The notes under the pieces: generated by a model
The model's input: the letters and a program-made list of their open reading frames with translations, nothing else
What the model was told of the DNA's origin: nothing
The model's database searches: none
NCBI RefSeq assembly: GCF_003255815.1
Contig: NC_037680.1
Span: forward strand, 21,602,843 to 21,666,842
Length of the DNA stretch: 64,000 nucleotides
Direction: 5' to 3'
Source: Theropithecus gelada
Lineage: Eukaryota; Chordata; Mammalia; Primates; Cercopithecidae
Shown here: positions 33,803-46,696 of the stretch, piece by piece
Layout: every line of letters begins with the position of its first letter
How positions within the stretch are numbered: the first letter of the stretch is position 1
Translations under genes and position numbers: made by a program

Positions 33803-34160
33803 TCTTAGTTTGTTTTGTGCTGCTATAACAGCGTGACAATTTATAAAAAATAGCCATTTATTTCTTACAGTTGTGAAAGCTGGGAAGTCGAGGGTCAAGG
33901 AGCCTGTGTCTAGCAATATCCTTCTTTGTATCTTTGTATGTCATCCTATGGCAGAAGGCAGAAGGGCAAAAAAGCATGAAAGAGCCAGTGGGGAACACAA
34001 TTCGCTTTTATAACGAACCCATTCCCATGACAACTGACATTCATTTGTCTATTCATGGGCAGGGTACTCATGATGTAACAGTCCCTTCTCTCAACACGGT
34101 TGCACTGGGGATTAAATTTTCAACGTGTAATCATGGGGGACACATTCAAATCATAGTAGA
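33803..34160 (-). mobile_element. MST/MLT1-type MaLR LTR
   Basis: Reverse-complement order: GTCTTAGTTTGTTTTGTGCTG, ATTTATTTCTTACAGTTGTG, ATGGCAGAAGGCAGAAGGGC, TCGCTTTTATAACGAACCCA, CTCTCAACACGGTTGCACTG, GGGGGACACATTCAAATCAT. Both ends appear nearly complete. Confidence 0.88.
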
Positions 34161-35788
34161 TATGTATTTTTTTAAATCATTTGAAGAACTGCTATTAATT
34201 TAATTAGCAGTGAAGGGAGAAGGGAACAGAAAACTTTGCCTTAAGGAAGCTTGACTTTAACTAACAAAACAGACTATACATTAACGTTGTGGCTTTTTCT
34301 TGTTTTTCCACATAGTTACCAAAAAATTAAAATTAAAATTAAATAAAATAAAGATAAGGCCTCTGGTGGGTGGCCGGGGGCGGGGGGTTAAGCCAAGCAG
34401 GAGGTTAAATCTTATAGGTATAAAATCACTGTGAAGGTCTAACTCTCTCAAAGTAGTACTTAAACCAGGGAAAGGATTACTCACTCCCCAAGCAGAGGTA
34501 GGTAGACATAGAGACAAATCATTAATATGGCAGATAGATGAAAGTTAAGCTTCTACGGAAGTTTCCTGTGACATAGCTTTAGATTTTTACACATGCAAAT
34601 ATTTTACAAAACCACAAAGTAATTTCAATCAAAATGGAATTGTTAATCCATAAAATTCAGGAGTTAAACACACACAAATTAGTATAAGTAAAACAAGAGA
34701 ATTATTAAAAATATATAGGATATATCAAAGCCAAGAGTATTATTATATATTTGCATTTTTACAGTTTCAAAATATAAACATAAAAGAAAACTGAGGAGTA
34801 TAGACAAGGTCCTTTTTGTACTATTAGTTACAATGGCTTGTGAAAATATAATCACTTCAAAAATACTTCCAAGTAAATAACCTAGGATATGTAAAGCAAA
34901 AATAAAACATTGTAAAACCTTGTCCATAATCATATTCTGGTAAACACTTGGTACTGATGTGTTGAAATAAATAAATAAGACTGCAAATTGGTGACAAGGC
35001 TTTCAGGGTAAAGCAAATCAAGTACAAATAGTAATTCAAACAATTCAAATATGCTCTAAACCATATAATCTTTTAAACACTAACATTAACTCATGTTACA
35101 TTTTATTGTAAACATATATTTTATAGTATTTTTCTTTGAAAATAGGTAGAATTTGTGAGTTTACTCCCTATTAATATCCATGATCACTTTGAGTACTCAC
35201 ATTGTTATCTAAATGCCATTTCTCATTATAAAAGTAAAGGATCCTGAAAATAAATGCTGATTGCAAAAACCCCTCAAATATCCTTAAAACTTGTCAGATA
35301 TAAATTTTAACATGTTCTAGAAATCCTGGTTTTATTTCTAGGGAAATATAATTCAATAAGAAGGAAATTCCATTGCACAATATTCATATAAATCAATAAT
35401 CAGAAAATAGTAACTAAAAGGTTTTCAAGCTCAACATATATGTTAAAATACGTGTTATTAAAACGTATTAATAACATTTTGGCGTTTGTGTATGTGTTAA
35501 TAAATATTAAGCTTTACAATGGTTAACAAAAAGGCTCACTTCTCATGGCATGAACTATAGAATAATCGAATTAGCTAATACATTTTATTTCTTTTGCCTG
35601 TAGACCTTACACTGTGGAGAAGGAAGTAGGGTTGGGTAGAAAAAAGGTCAAGGTTTTTGTAACATTTTTCAGGATTATTTTTATTTATCAACTAAACTGA
35701 ATAAGCATAACATTTTTGGTATTACTTCCACTGTTACATCTAGAAATATTATTTCTTGCTCAGGTAATAATTTAGGTAGAGCTCCTTT
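34161..35788. other. Unassigned AT-rich sequence with one G-rich patch
   Basis: No gene or repeat family is supported. A short AAAATT-rich run lies at 34320-34352. A G-rich patch GGTGGGTGGCCGGGGGCGGGG starts at 34365. A 9-bp-stem inverted repeat lies near 35453-35476. Confidence 0.3.
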
Positions 35789-36097
35789 TCTTTTTTTTTT
35801 TTTTTTTTTTTTTTTTTTGAGATGGAGTCTCACTCTGTCGCCCAGGCTGGAGTGCAGTGGCACGATCTCAGCTCACTACAACCTCCGCCTCCCAGGTTCA
35901 AGCAATTCTCCTGCCTCAGCCTCCTGAGTAGCTGGGATTACGGGCGCCTGCCACCACGCCCAGCTAATTTTTGTATTTTCAGTATATATGGCGTTTAACT
36001 GTATTGGCCAGGCTGCTCTCAAACTCCTGACCTTGTGATCTGCCCGCCTAGGCCTCCCAAAGTGTGGAATTGAAGGCGTGAGCCACCGTACCTGGCT
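35789..36097 (-). mobile_element. AluS-like SINE
   Basis: T-run, GAGATGGAGTCTCACTCTGT, full dimer, ending GTGAGCCACCGTACCTGGC. Flanked by GAGCTCCT on both sides (35779-35786 and 36098-36105). Confidence 0.93.
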
Positions 36098-36109
36098 GAG
36101 CTCCTGGTT

Positions 36110-36430
36110 TTAATCATGAGATCAATTGCTGTAATAAACAATTCTAAAATATCAGAGGATTAACATAATAAAAATTTATTTCCGGCTTCTATCACAGTCC
36201 ACAGTAGGGGACACTGCTCCACACTGTGATTCAGGGAATCAATTTTTGTTTTCCCAATGTAGTGGGCCCAGCATTTCCTGGGAACTCTGCATTCTTACTG
36301 GATCCTCTAATGCCTGTTGGCAAATGAAGGAGAGATAAAGGGGAGAATAGGGAAAGTTTTGTTTCAACGTATTTCGTTATTTCATATTAGGGACCATCCC
36401 TCAAACTATGTCACTGGGCAGATCTCAATC
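36110..36430. other. Possible very old interspersed repeat
   Basis: TTGCTGTAATAAACAATTCT followed by ATTTATTTCCGGCTTCTATC resembles a recurrent mammalian repeat whose name I cannot fix. Low confidence. Confidence 0.3.
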
Positions 36431-36654
36431 CTAGTGTCTCAATAGGACAATAGACATAATTTGGGGGTCCAGTGCAAAATGAAAATATGGAACTCCTTGT
36501 TCAGGCATTATTAAGAATTTCAGGACAATGTGGCAACTTAGCATTAAACTAAGCAAGCACAGGTCCCTTCACAGGGATGTAGTTCATACACCAGAAATGT
36601 GGTCTACCTGTGTATGCGGCAAGAAAAGGCAATTGTGTTTGCTAAGTGTATTAC

Positions 36655-37112
36655 TAATAACAAATTATCACAAACTCAGTTGCTTAAATTATACAGATTT
36701 AGTATTTTACAGTTCTGTAGGGCAGTAGTCTAAAATAGGTCTCAAATCGAGCTGTCAACAGAGCTGTGCTGCTATCTGGAGGTTCTAGAGGAAAATCTAT
36801 TTGCTTGCCTTTTCCAGCTTCTAGAGGCCACATTTGTTGACTCATAGTCCCTTCCCTCATCTTCAAAGGCAGGAACTTTTCATCTCTAATATTTCTTCCC
36901 TAATAATGTCTCCTTCCAGCCTTATTTGAGAACTATTTTAAGTACTCGTGTGATTATATTTGGGCCACCTGGATAACCCAGGCTAGTATCCTCATCTCAA
37001 GGATATTAATCACATTTGCAAAATCCCTTTTGCCACAGAAGGTAACATACTCACAGGTTCTGGGGATTTGGATGTGAGTATCTTGAGGAGCCATTATTCT
37101 GCCTACCACAGT
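36655..37112 (-). mobile_element. Old MLT1-type MaLR LTR
   Basis: Reverse-complement MLT1 features, diverged: AACAAATTATCACAAACTCAG, TTTTCCAGCTTCTAGAGGCC, GGGCCACCTGGATAACCCAG, CTCATCTCAAGGATATTAAT, TCACAGGTTCTGGGGATTTG, CATTATTCTGCCTACCACA. Confidence 0.6.
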
Positions 37113-38411
37113 GAGCACATAGCATTGTTTCCACTACACCCTAGTGTTTCATGAGATTTCATATAAAGAATTTCTTTAATGACTACCCAGAGAGGTTTAC
37201 TTGCTAAAAGTAATTAGTCCTGATTAAAACAGAGTCACATCATGGCAATCATGGGCTCCTGTATGGAGATTAAAAAGAAGCTCTGGTGCTGTCTTCCCTT
37301 TATACATTCTCCCTAAAAAAATTTCCTTTTCAAGAGTAAATGACTGCTATTCTTAAAGAATGTCTATGAAATCTCCCAGTCCTAGATCCCCTTTTCTACC
37401 TTTATTATGACTAATCTATTTCTAAAAGGAAGACAGCAATTTGAATTGCATGAGAAATAAATTACTGAAGTTGAATCAGTGTGAGGAAAAAAGGAAAAAC
37501 AAAAATTGTATCTGTATATGTACCAAGTCAAAGAGTAAAATCTAGTACATTTAAGCTAGTTCTCTTAAAATCATCTTTTCTTAATCTTAAAAGCAATTGT
37601 TTTTAATTCTGATAAAATGTAGCCTGCCAAGTCATGCAGTTTTTTGAAGCAATTTCATTTGCTGTCCCCAAAAGCAAAAAAAAAAAAAAAAAAAAACCCT
37701 CTAACTTTTTTCTTATTTTTTAATTAGTAGCAGCAAAATTGTTTATGAGATGTTCAGAGGCGTGTTCACACAATGTGGTGGGGTGCAATGAGGGAACATC
37801 ACATTTCATTCTTCCTCAGGCAACTTTGATTTAGTTCAATTATTTCAGAAAGAATGAAAGTCCTGCTTGGATGCCCTCTGCTTCAATTCCACTATGCATC
37901 ATTTTGTGGGCTTTTATTAATAGAAGAATTTGGAGAAAGGATGAGAATTCACATTTTAAAAAGAGAAGATGAAAGGATCAATTCTAGACATTTCATTTTA
38001 GCTCCTCTCAACAGCTGTGTGGAGTGAATAATGACGGACACTCTGTGAGACAAACTCATCAGGTGTGGCATCTGGTAAAGGTTAAAGCCTACCTGAGGGG
38101 AAGGAAGTAAGATGTCCCCCAGGTGCCAATAATCTTTTAGACTATGCTTATCAAGAAATTTTAATAGCGTCAGACCAAAAAGAGTAGAACTTTTATTTAT
38201 ATGCTTATATATTAGAATAAAAGTCTCTTATGTACATGTATATAATCAACTCTCACTAGGTTATGAAATTATTGTGAAGTAACCCTAACATCTTAGTAGC
38301 ATATAATAACGTTAGTTTAGCTCTTGCTGTGTTCTTGGCTGTGGTGAACTTTGCCACTGCTCTACATGTTGTCACCTGCCAGAACACAGGCTGAAAAAAA
38401 AGCAGTCCTGT
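37113..38411. other. Unassigned sequence with a poly(A) run
   Basis: A run of about 20 A lies at 37677-37696. No gene seen. Confidence 0.3.
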
Positions 38412-38429
38412 TGGAAACATGTTATTCTT

Positions 38430-38728
38430 TTTTATATATATATACTTTATGTTCTAGGGTACATATGCACAACGTGAAATTTTGTTACTTATGCATACAT
38501 GTGCCGTGTTCATGTGCTGCACCCACCAATTAACTCATCATATACATTAGGCATATCTCCTAATGCTACCCCTCCCGCCTCCCCCCACCCCCCAACAGGC
38601 TCCAGTGTGTGATGTTCCCCTTCCTGTGTCCAAGTGATCTCATTGTTCAATTCCCACCTGTGAGTGAGAACATGCGGTGTTTGCTTTTCTGTTCTTGCAA
38701 TAGTTTGCTGAGAATGACGGTTTCCAGC
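38430..38728 (-). mobile_element. 5'-truncated primate L1 3' end (L1P)
   Basis: The reverse complement of the primate L1 3' UTR: GTTCTAGGGTACATATGCAC, CTCCTAATGCTACCCCTCCC, GTGTGTGATGTTCCCCTTCC, GTGAGAACATGCGGTGTTTG, AGTTTGCTGAGAATGACGG. TGGAAACATGTTATTCTT (38412-38429) and TGGAAGCATGTTATTCTT (38729-38746) form an 18-bp target duplication with one difference, so this is a complete, ordinary 5'-truncated insertion of about 300 bases. Confidence 0.95.
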
Positions 38729-38746
38729 TGGAAGCATGTTATTCTT

Positions 38747-39554
38747 AGAGCAAAGGGAAAAGAGCAGGGCAGTTGGTGGAAACAGTCAACAGTGCATAAA
38801 GCTTCCTCTAGGAATGGGCTTGCACTACTTCTGGTTCATTATTACTGGCAGAAGTCAGTCACATGGCCAAGCTTGACATTGAGGAGAGGAAGTATATTTC
38901 ACTTACAGGATGACAATGCAAGCCACATGGCAATGTGCCAAGCTATGCAAACCTCTAATTGAAACTGGAAAAGAGGGGCAAATGATTGGAAACTATAACA
39001 CAATTAACGTACCTTGTTGACACATTTCCTAGCAGGGAAGGAAAGCTCTTATTTTTTTCTAAAACCATGGAGGCCTTTGAAGCACATTTCTTACGCTGTA
39101 AAAGTTACAGAAATTAGAGTAGAAACATGTTGATACTATAATGTTTTAGGTAATTACAAATCTAAAGAGTGTAAAAATTCAGAGAAAGCCAGAGTAATCA
39201 TTGTAATACAGATGATACAATGTGCTGATTTACGATGGTTCAAGTTTTTCTACTTTAAGATGGTACAAAAGCATTCAGTAGAAACCATAGTTGGAATTTT
39301 GACTTTTGATCTTTTCCCAGGCTAGTGATATGCAGGGCGATACTTTCTCATGATGCTGGGCATCGGCAGTAAGCAGCAGCTCCCAGCCTGCCGCATGACC
39401 ATGAGAGCAAACAACCAATACTCTACAGTGTAGGGTGTTGCCAGGTAATTTTGCCCAAATGTAGGCCAATGTAAGTGTTCCAAGCATGTTTAAGGTAGGA
39501 TAAGCTATGATGTTTGTTAGGTTAGGTATATTAGATGCATTTTCAATTTGTGGC
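38747..39554. other. Unassigned sequence
   Basis: Part near 38830-38900 (ACTGGCAGAAGTCAGTCACA) resembles an ancient mammalian repeat that I cannot name. No gene seen. Confidence 0.3.
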
Positions 39555-39649
39555 TTTTTTTTTTTTTTTTTAAAGACAGAGTTTCACTCTTGTTGCCCAG
39601 GCTGGAGTGCAATGACATGATCTCGGCTCACTGCGACCTCCACCTCCCA
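39555..39649 (-). mobile_element. 5'-truncated Alu fragment
   Basis: A T-run followed by only about 75 bases of Alu 3' sequence (GTTTCACTCTTGTTGCCCAG to CACCTCCCA), then unrelated DNA. No target duplication is evident. Confidence 0.88.
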
Positions 39650-40238
39650 GTCATAAAAGAAGTGCAAGGGGCTATAAAAAATTAAAACTAGGGAAGTAAT
39701 TTAGATCAGAATATCAAGAATGGACTCTGTGGTAACAATTTTGATATGAAACCTTGAGGGTAAACACTGAATTGTCCCAGTACTGTGCATTAGGAACAGA
39801 CACTGATAAGGAAATATCTGATCCCTAGTCTTTCTATAAACTTTAGCCTGAAAACAATAGGCTCATATTTGTCTCATATCACTTATGCTGGAGAACAAGT
39901 ATTATACATATAATTAAATATGGTTGAGAAAAAGCAAAAACTGATATTCTTAAATGATTAGGTGAAGAAATATTACTACTAATATTAATATCTGGGGATG
40001 GTCTACTATAGGGCAGGTATAAACAGCACACATAAACTAATAGGAAGTAGACAACCAAACAACTGTACAATTAAAAGACATTTTAATTAATTATAATAGG
40101 AGGCAGAGGGGATTCATGGTAAATCCCTGTTGTAGTTTCTAGAGCGAGAGAAAGATTTCAAAATTCTAAGAAAAGACTTGAAATTTTTTGACTGGTTGAA
40201 GAAAAGATAGTATTGTTGGAGTAAGTAGGTCACAACAT
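39650..40238. other. Unassigned sequence
   Basis: No supported feature. Confidence 0.3.
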
Positions 40239-40373
40239 GAAGAAGGGGGACAAGGAGGAGAAAAAGAAGAGGAAAAGGAGGAAGAAGTGAGGAAGAGGAG
40301 GAATTGGGGGAGGAGGAAGATGAGAAGGAGGAGATAGAGGAGATGGAGGAGGTGAAGGAGTAGGAGGTGGGTT
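40239..40373. repeat. Purine-rich (GGA/GAA) tract
   Basis: About 135 bases almost entirely A and G on the plus strand, made of GAGGAGGAA-type words with rare pyrimidine interruptions. The predicted 'proteins' over it are low-complexity Ser/Leu/Pro artefacts. Confidence 0.95.
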
Positions 40374-42890
40374 TGTAAAGCTGCATTTTAAGCAGAGGAA
40401 GTGAACTGAACAACAAAGGTGAGCAAGGGACAGATGCTGAAGACCATAGAGTAATAAAGAGGCTGGACACTAGCTACTGGCTAGAATGCTACAGACCAGC
40501 TAGTTTGGGCTATTTGAAAGTTTGCATCAGTTTCTACTGACTGAACATTTCAAAGAAGAAGCAGAGCTAACACTAAAGTATTAGTTTTGTCTATCAGTGC
40601 TTGAAGAGCATTGATAGTCTGGTTATATGGAGATGTTTAGGTAGCATCTCAATGTTGTAAGTGCATTTGCTGGTTTTATTCTAGTAGTTAAATACATAAT
40701 GTTTGTTGTATAATTGCCAAGCAGGACTAGATTTAAAATTATTTAATAGTTCTCAAAATAAATACATTGACAATTAGTCAATGAAATGCATTTAATCTTT
40801 TTAATGTAAAGAGGCAATGCTTTCTGTTTACTTGTATTCCTTTTTCTCCTGGGAAAAGTGGAGTAATTATTATTATTATTTTTCTACTTCAGAATCTGCT
40901 TTTTAGAAGTGTATCAATTGCATTCTAGTTCTTACAGGTAAATGTGTCCATTTAAAGTTATTTTCTGTATTTACCTTGCTGATCCTACTTAGTTCAAAAT
41001 AGCTATCTTGCTGAAATAGAAATTCCACAGTAACCTTTTTTTTTTTCCTTTTCAGAAATCATTTCAAGCCTGATAAAGAAACATAATAATAAAACCAGCA
41101 AAGTGCTTGTGTTGTGTGTGTGTGTGTGTTTTTTTAAAGTGCTGCTCTTGTTTCTTTCAGGCATTTCAAAAAGGACCAAATGTATATTATTTGATTTATT
41201 TTGCTGTCTCTGAGAGTACATTTGGTTTTGTAGATTTTGAACAGAGAGACAGAAATGACTTGATAAGCAGTATCCATCAACACAGCTTGGAAACCACTTA
41301 AGATGTTGGTCATTACATGAAGTGAAGATGGCTTTTTCATCCATGTAGCTTTGAGTGCTCCTCTTAAAAGTATTTAGAAGGAAAAATATGAGGAGGGCAG
41401 TAAGGCAAAGAAGTAGAAAGGTTTATGTTGAAAATATGAGTTTAAATATTGTTAGTGCCTTTAAAAACAGAAAACACAACCAGCAGAGTTTCCCATTTGA
41501 TAGTAATGGATGTCAACAATTTGACCTGAAGTTAAAGCACTGTGGAAAAGCTCCATTGGTTAAATATAAAATTTTGTTTGTGAGAACACATTTCTAGATG
41601 TTCTAATTGATTCAAAGTGTCTTGCTCAAAGAAGACACTCAATTTACATATATTGGATAGCTTCATCACCTTTCAACTAAGCTAACTAGAACTTTCTGTT
41701 AAAGAATATCAGTGAACCAGCTTTGAAATATATCATGGCAAATATTTAACAGCAAATAACACTGATTGGTAAAGAGGAATATATATTACTTCAGTAAAAT
41801 AATAGGAAGCTTCAGAAAGTTGGTAGAGAATTATCCAATTTGAAATTTGGCCAAAAAACAGTGCCTGACATACACCCACAGCCTCCTTCAGCAATATGTT
41901 TGCTGCTATTTTAAATGGCCGCAAACAGCCATAGTATTAGTTTTGTAGCTAAGTGTTGAGAAAATGGAGTCGGTGCTCAGAATTCTAATTCCATTTCCCT
42001 ATTTAGTTTGTTTGTAACAATGCTTCACTTTCTTGACATTAGCCTATTTTGTGGAGTTCTGCAGGACTTAATTCATGTGATGTAATGATTAAAAATTTCT
42101 ACCAATGCCCAGTAAATTAGAATAACAGTTCCATGCGGTGTAACGGTTATGTCTGATAAGAAGAATATATATAATTAGTATTAGAGAGGATAGAGAGGTG
42201 AAAGAAAGCAAAGTCCCTTACCTTAGAATCAGAGTAGAGCTTAAAGGCAAACCACTACTCTCTCTAGGAGCAACAATAAGCCACACTGTCTGCACAACAA
42301 TTCTATTGTCTCTGCAGTTTATCTCAATGTATTATCTTGCTTGAATCAGCTCCCCTCCTGGGCACAGCATTGCTCAAATTTTCATATTAAATTGCCACCG
42401 AACTTTTCACCATGAACAGCATGCAGGAATGCAGAGAAGGATGATGGCTACTCAATCACCAACTAGATGAACAGCATGACTTTGCAAGTACTGACTTAGA
42501 GTAAGTGCGGTTAACTTTTGCAAACTGAGAAAATCACATTTTAAATGCCTTGTCTATAGGCCATTTATAGCTAATTTGAGAATAAGCACATTTCTCTAAG
42601 GCTGAAGACTTAAATAAATGTTAAGATTGTACAGATTACTTACGACATGATAGATACTGCCTTGTGCAAGCTACAAGCAGTCTACACCGTTGATTATATC
42701 CTTTCCCAATTTACCTCCATTTCACCTGTCTTAATAAAAAAGAATGCACACAATTTATGAAGAAAGAGAAAGAGACAGTGAGGAAGTAAAACAATAATGA
42801 AACTATTCCATCAGCTTATCTGAAAAAAAGATTATTGGTTATCTCTAGGTTGTTTTTTTCAATAGACATTTTTAAGTCCTTATCTATTTG
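40374..42890. other. About 2.5 kb unassigned
   Basis: A (TG)n run lies at 41113-41130 and T-runs near 41036. Open frames on both strands at 41003-41344 overlap and look like chance. No recognised repeat family or gene. Confidence 0.3.
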
Positions 42891-44016
42891 AATTCAAAGT
42901 AGCATTAGACACTATTAATTATCCTCTTTCTTTTGAAATGTTCTCTCCCTCAGCTTTCATGAACAATATACTCTTCTAATCCACCCCACTTCCCACCTTT
43001 CTGGCTCATCCACATTAACTTTTACTACTTCCTCCTCCCCTTAGATTTTAGACATTTGAGGTCTTTGTCCCCAAGATTTGGTCCTTATTTTTCAACTTTT
43101 TATGATATCTTTCTCCCTTCACAATCACATCCACATCTGTGAATTTAAATTTTTTGTTTCTCTGTTCCTGAGCTTCCTTCTGAATTCATCATCTTCTTTT
43201 TACATGACAGCTGCATTTGGACTTTACAAAAGACAACTCTATCTCATCACATCCAAAGATGAACTCGATATTTTTTATTAAATATCTAGACCACCTCTGA
43301 CATTCCCTGTTTAAGTGAATGGGCCACGATCTATCTTGTTAAGCAAATTAGAAATCCAGATTTTTAGATTCTTCTTTTATCTTTTCTCCCCGTTTCAGAT
43401 CAATTTCCATGTTCTGTCACATACATTTTCTAAATAAGTGCTCCATCCCTACCACCACTCTGGTGAAAGGTTCTACCTCACTTGGATCTACTGCAACAGA
43501 TTCCATCTCACCTTTCCCCTTCCAATTTTGAGCATTTTGAATCCGTTTTCACAGTGAGAAAAGAGTGATTTATTTAAAAGATAGACATATGTGTACATTT
43601 TCTTGCTATAAATCTTTCAAATATGTCCATAGTTCCTGAAATAAATTTGCATTCAAGGTTCATATCCAGACTTTAAAAATTTCACTTTCACCTTCCTACT
43701 CATGTTATTGCCCAGCTCCACCCTGAGATAATACCACCGTCAGCAAGTTAGATCCTTCTCATTCATCATCGCAGTTCTACCATATCTCCCTAAGAGGAGT
43801 CTTACAATATACACAGCCTAGAAATAACTTCCATTACAATCTCTCATGGTTGTGCCCTCTTTATAATAATTGTTATAATAATTTATGATTATACATGGGT
43901 GTCATTAATTAGATGATAAACTTCACAGGGTAACATCTATGTCTATTTGTATTCATCTAAGTGATAACCCGGTTGCTGAAACACATATTAGGCACTTAAG
44001 AAATGTTTTTTGAATA
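42890..44016 (+). mobile_element. L2 LINE 3' portion, over 1 kb
   Basis: L2 ORF2/3' UTR blocks are recognisable in order: GCTTTCATGAACAATATACTC, CCACCTTTCTGGCTCATCCA, CAAGATTTGGTCCTTATTTT, GTGAATGGGCCACGATCTATC, TGGATCTACTGCAACAGATT, CACTTTCACCTTCCTACTCA, GATGATAAACTTCACAGGGT and a terminal TTAGGCACTTAAGAAATGTTT. L2 is a CR1-clade LINE inactive in primates. Confidence 0.8.
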
Positions 44017-44224
44017 TCTAAAGATCCGGTTTATCATATGCATCATCAAGCTGAATTGCATCACTATAGTTGCTTTGTATTCCCTCCTTGTTCTCACTTT
44101 TCCACAATCTGAAGTTTGCTTTAATAGCATCTGTCTTCCAATGTTGCCTCAATATCTCTTTTGATCTACGAGGAAGCCAAACCAAGGTCAAGAATATGGT
44201 CTGTCCAGAAGGTGGCATGGTTCA

Positions 44225-44420
44225 AATGACTTCTCCACTCCTGTAACCTTGAGATATTTGGCAAGCTACTTAATTGCTTCATGTCTTAGTTCCTTCATCT
44301 GTAAAAGTGGGGATTAAAAACAATTGGTATCATAAGGTTGTTAAAAATTAAATAAAACTATTTAACTACTTTAGAACAGCACATAATACATGCACAATAA
44401 ATATTAGTAAGTGTCCCTAT
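44225..44420 (+). mobile_element. MIR SINE
   Basis: CCTTGAGATATTTGGCAAGC, TACTTAATTGCTTCATGTCTT, AGTTCCTTCATCTGTAAAAG, CATAAGGTTGTTAAAAATTAA, AGAACAGCACATAATACATG: the full MIR order. Confidence 0.75.
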
Positions 44421-45915
44421 CAGATTTTTCACATATTGGACATTTTTAGCAATATGTAGTGCAATATTTGGTACAGATGCTCCATTTTTGAGACTGGTTA
44501 GTGTGAACAGTTCCGTAGGAGAAATTTGGAATCTGTTCAAAAAATTGGTTTATAAAACCATGCATTTTTTCCTCATTAATCATACAGTTTTTATAAACTC
44601 TATAGTGAATACAGGAAAAAGGACATTGTCCCAGATGTATGACAGTTTAGTGGATATCTCAGATCTTCAGACCCTTCTAAAGAAGAAAATGACAAAATAC
44701 TGGTCAACCATCCATTTTTGGTATAAATGCTAAAAGTCTGTGTAGACATTTTCAGTTTGAGCCTTGTCTTTGTTGTCATCTAACAGTAAAAACTGCTCAA
44801 CTGGATTTTATGGAGAACACAATTATTCTTGACTTGATTTTTAAAGAAAATATTTATTTTGATGAGGATTATTGCAACTGCAGAATTTTCTAGTTCACAC
44901 CGATATGATTCTGGAAAAACTATTACAAAGTCTAGAGACAATGGGAATAAAAAACAATGTATCTAACACATTGGAACAAAAGAGGACAAATATTTGGCAT
45001 CTTTTTATTGTGCAGTTTTTAAAATTATTTGCTCTTCATAATTATATTGAATTTCTGGTATATTTTAAATTTGGTTATTATATTTATTACATTTATTTGA
45101 TTATCATATTCACCATATGTATTTGGTTATCATGTTTACTTTGCATATGCACAGAATTATCCATTGGCAAACAAAAAATGATATACAGGAAAATACTTAA
45201 TATTTCCCTTTTTCTCAATTTAAATGACACATAAATCTACTGCAGTCATCGGCTGGTTATACAATCTTTCTTTATCTTCCACAGCAGCATTACGGCTACA
45301 AGGCAGCTTCAAATGTTTTTTCCCCAGAGGTAGAAACAATATGAAAAATAAAGCAGTGTGTGAACACTCTCGCTGACTCCATTCTGGAGACTTTGGTCTC
45401 AACCTGAATATACTGCCAGGCGCCGGGAAGATATAGCTTTAAACAAAGGTAGAGGCAAGAATAACACCTGTCTCAAACTATGGAAATAGTTTGAATGCTG
45501 AAATATTCCTGTTACCTCATATATTTAGTATGTAAAATTTGCCAATTAATATATAACAGGACAAACTTATAAATCTGTATACAAGGCCAATTAACATGTA
45601 AAAAGACAGTCAACTTTATTGCTGAAATCTTATATGTAAATTTAAAGTGATAGATTTTTAATCTAATTAATTAAAAATACTTTAAAGGATTATAATATTC
45701 TGAGTAGAGGATGGCTTTGCTGAGCATGTACTCACAAACTCCTTTCATGTATGTAGTACAACCTACTGGAGGACAATTTAAAAATATATTTTAAGTGTTT
45801 CAAATGTGAAAATGTTTTGACCCAGGGTTTTTCCACATTCTAGAAATTTATATTGTATATTTCGGCTAGCAATAAAAAATTATTTAAGAAGGTTTATTCG
45901 TTTTATGATAAATGT
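44421..45915. other. Unassigned sequence
   Basis: Two plus-strand open frames (44488-44733, 81 codons; 44872-45234, 120 codons) have no domain I know. The second is rich in I/Y/F/L from AT-rich DNA and could be chance. No splice or promoter context supports a gene. Confidence 0.3.
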
Positions 45916-45919
45916 TTCT

Positions 45920-46690
45920 CTATAAAACAGTTTTAGATTTTTTTTTTTTTTTCCAGTTACACAGAGAGGGCTCCCATATACACTATGCCCAGTTTCCTTT
46001 ATTATGAGCGCCTTACTTTGGTCTGGTATATTTGTTACTATTAATGAACCAATACTGGTGCATTTTTATTAACTAAAGTTTATATTGTAGGTCAGGCATG
46101 GTGGTTCACACCTGTAATCCCAGCATTTTGCAAAACCAAGGCGGGTGGATTGCTGGAGGTCAGGAGTTCAAGATCAGCCTGGTCAATATACGGTAAAACC
46201 CTAAAAATACAGAAATTAGCCAGGTGTGATGGTGCAAGCCTGTAGTCCCAGCTACTCAGGAGACTGAAGCAGGAGAATTGCTTGAGACCGGGAGGCGGAG
46301 GTTGCAGTGAGCCAAGATGGTGCCACTGCACTCCAGCCTGGGCGACAAAGCGAGACTCAGTCTCAAAAAAAAAAAAAGTTTATATTGTATTCAGATTTAT
46401 TTAGTTTTTGTCTAATGTCCTTTCTCTGTTTTAAAATCTCTTCCAAGATACTACCTTTCATTTAGTTGTTATGTCCCCATGGGTTACGCCTCTTGGCTGT
46501 GAGTCTCTCAGACTTTCCTTATTTTTGATGACCTTGGCAGTTTTGAAAAGTACTGGTATTTTGTAGAGTGTCCCACGATTAGCATTTGTCGAATTTTTTA
46601 AATTTTAAATTTTTATTTTTGCATGTCTAGGTTGGAGTTGCATGTTTTTGAAAAGAAGACAACAGAAGTAAAGTACCATTTTTATAACAA
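45920..46690 (-). mobile_element. Old L1M/L1ME 3' UTR, split by an Alu
   Basis: AGGGCTCCCATATACACTAT, TTAATGAACCAATACTGGTG, then after the Alu TCTAATGTCCTTTCTCTGTT, AGACTTTCCTTATTTTTGAT, GACCTTGGCAGTTTTGAAAA, TTTTGTAGAGTGTCCCACGA: the expected reverse-complement order of an L1M 3' region. Confidence 0.75.
46090..46374 (+). mobile_element. AluS-like SINE
   Basis: Full dimer, GGTCAGGCATGGTGGTTCAC to GACTCAGTCTC plus A-tail. Exact 15-bp target duplication AAAGTTTATATTGTA (46075-46089 and 46375-46389). Confidence 0.96.
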
Positions 46691-46696
46691 CAGTGC

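Noticed and set aside
34365..34388. Possible G-quadruplex
   Set aside because: Only three runs of three or more G with irregular spacing; a stable four-run structure is not clear.
40114..40470. Ser-rich 118-codon frame
   Set aside because: Artefact of the purine tract read on the other strand.
44872..45234. 120-codon frame with hydrophobic stretches that look like membrane segments
   Set aside because: AT-rich DNA gives I/Y/F/L runs by chance; no start context, homology or exon structure.
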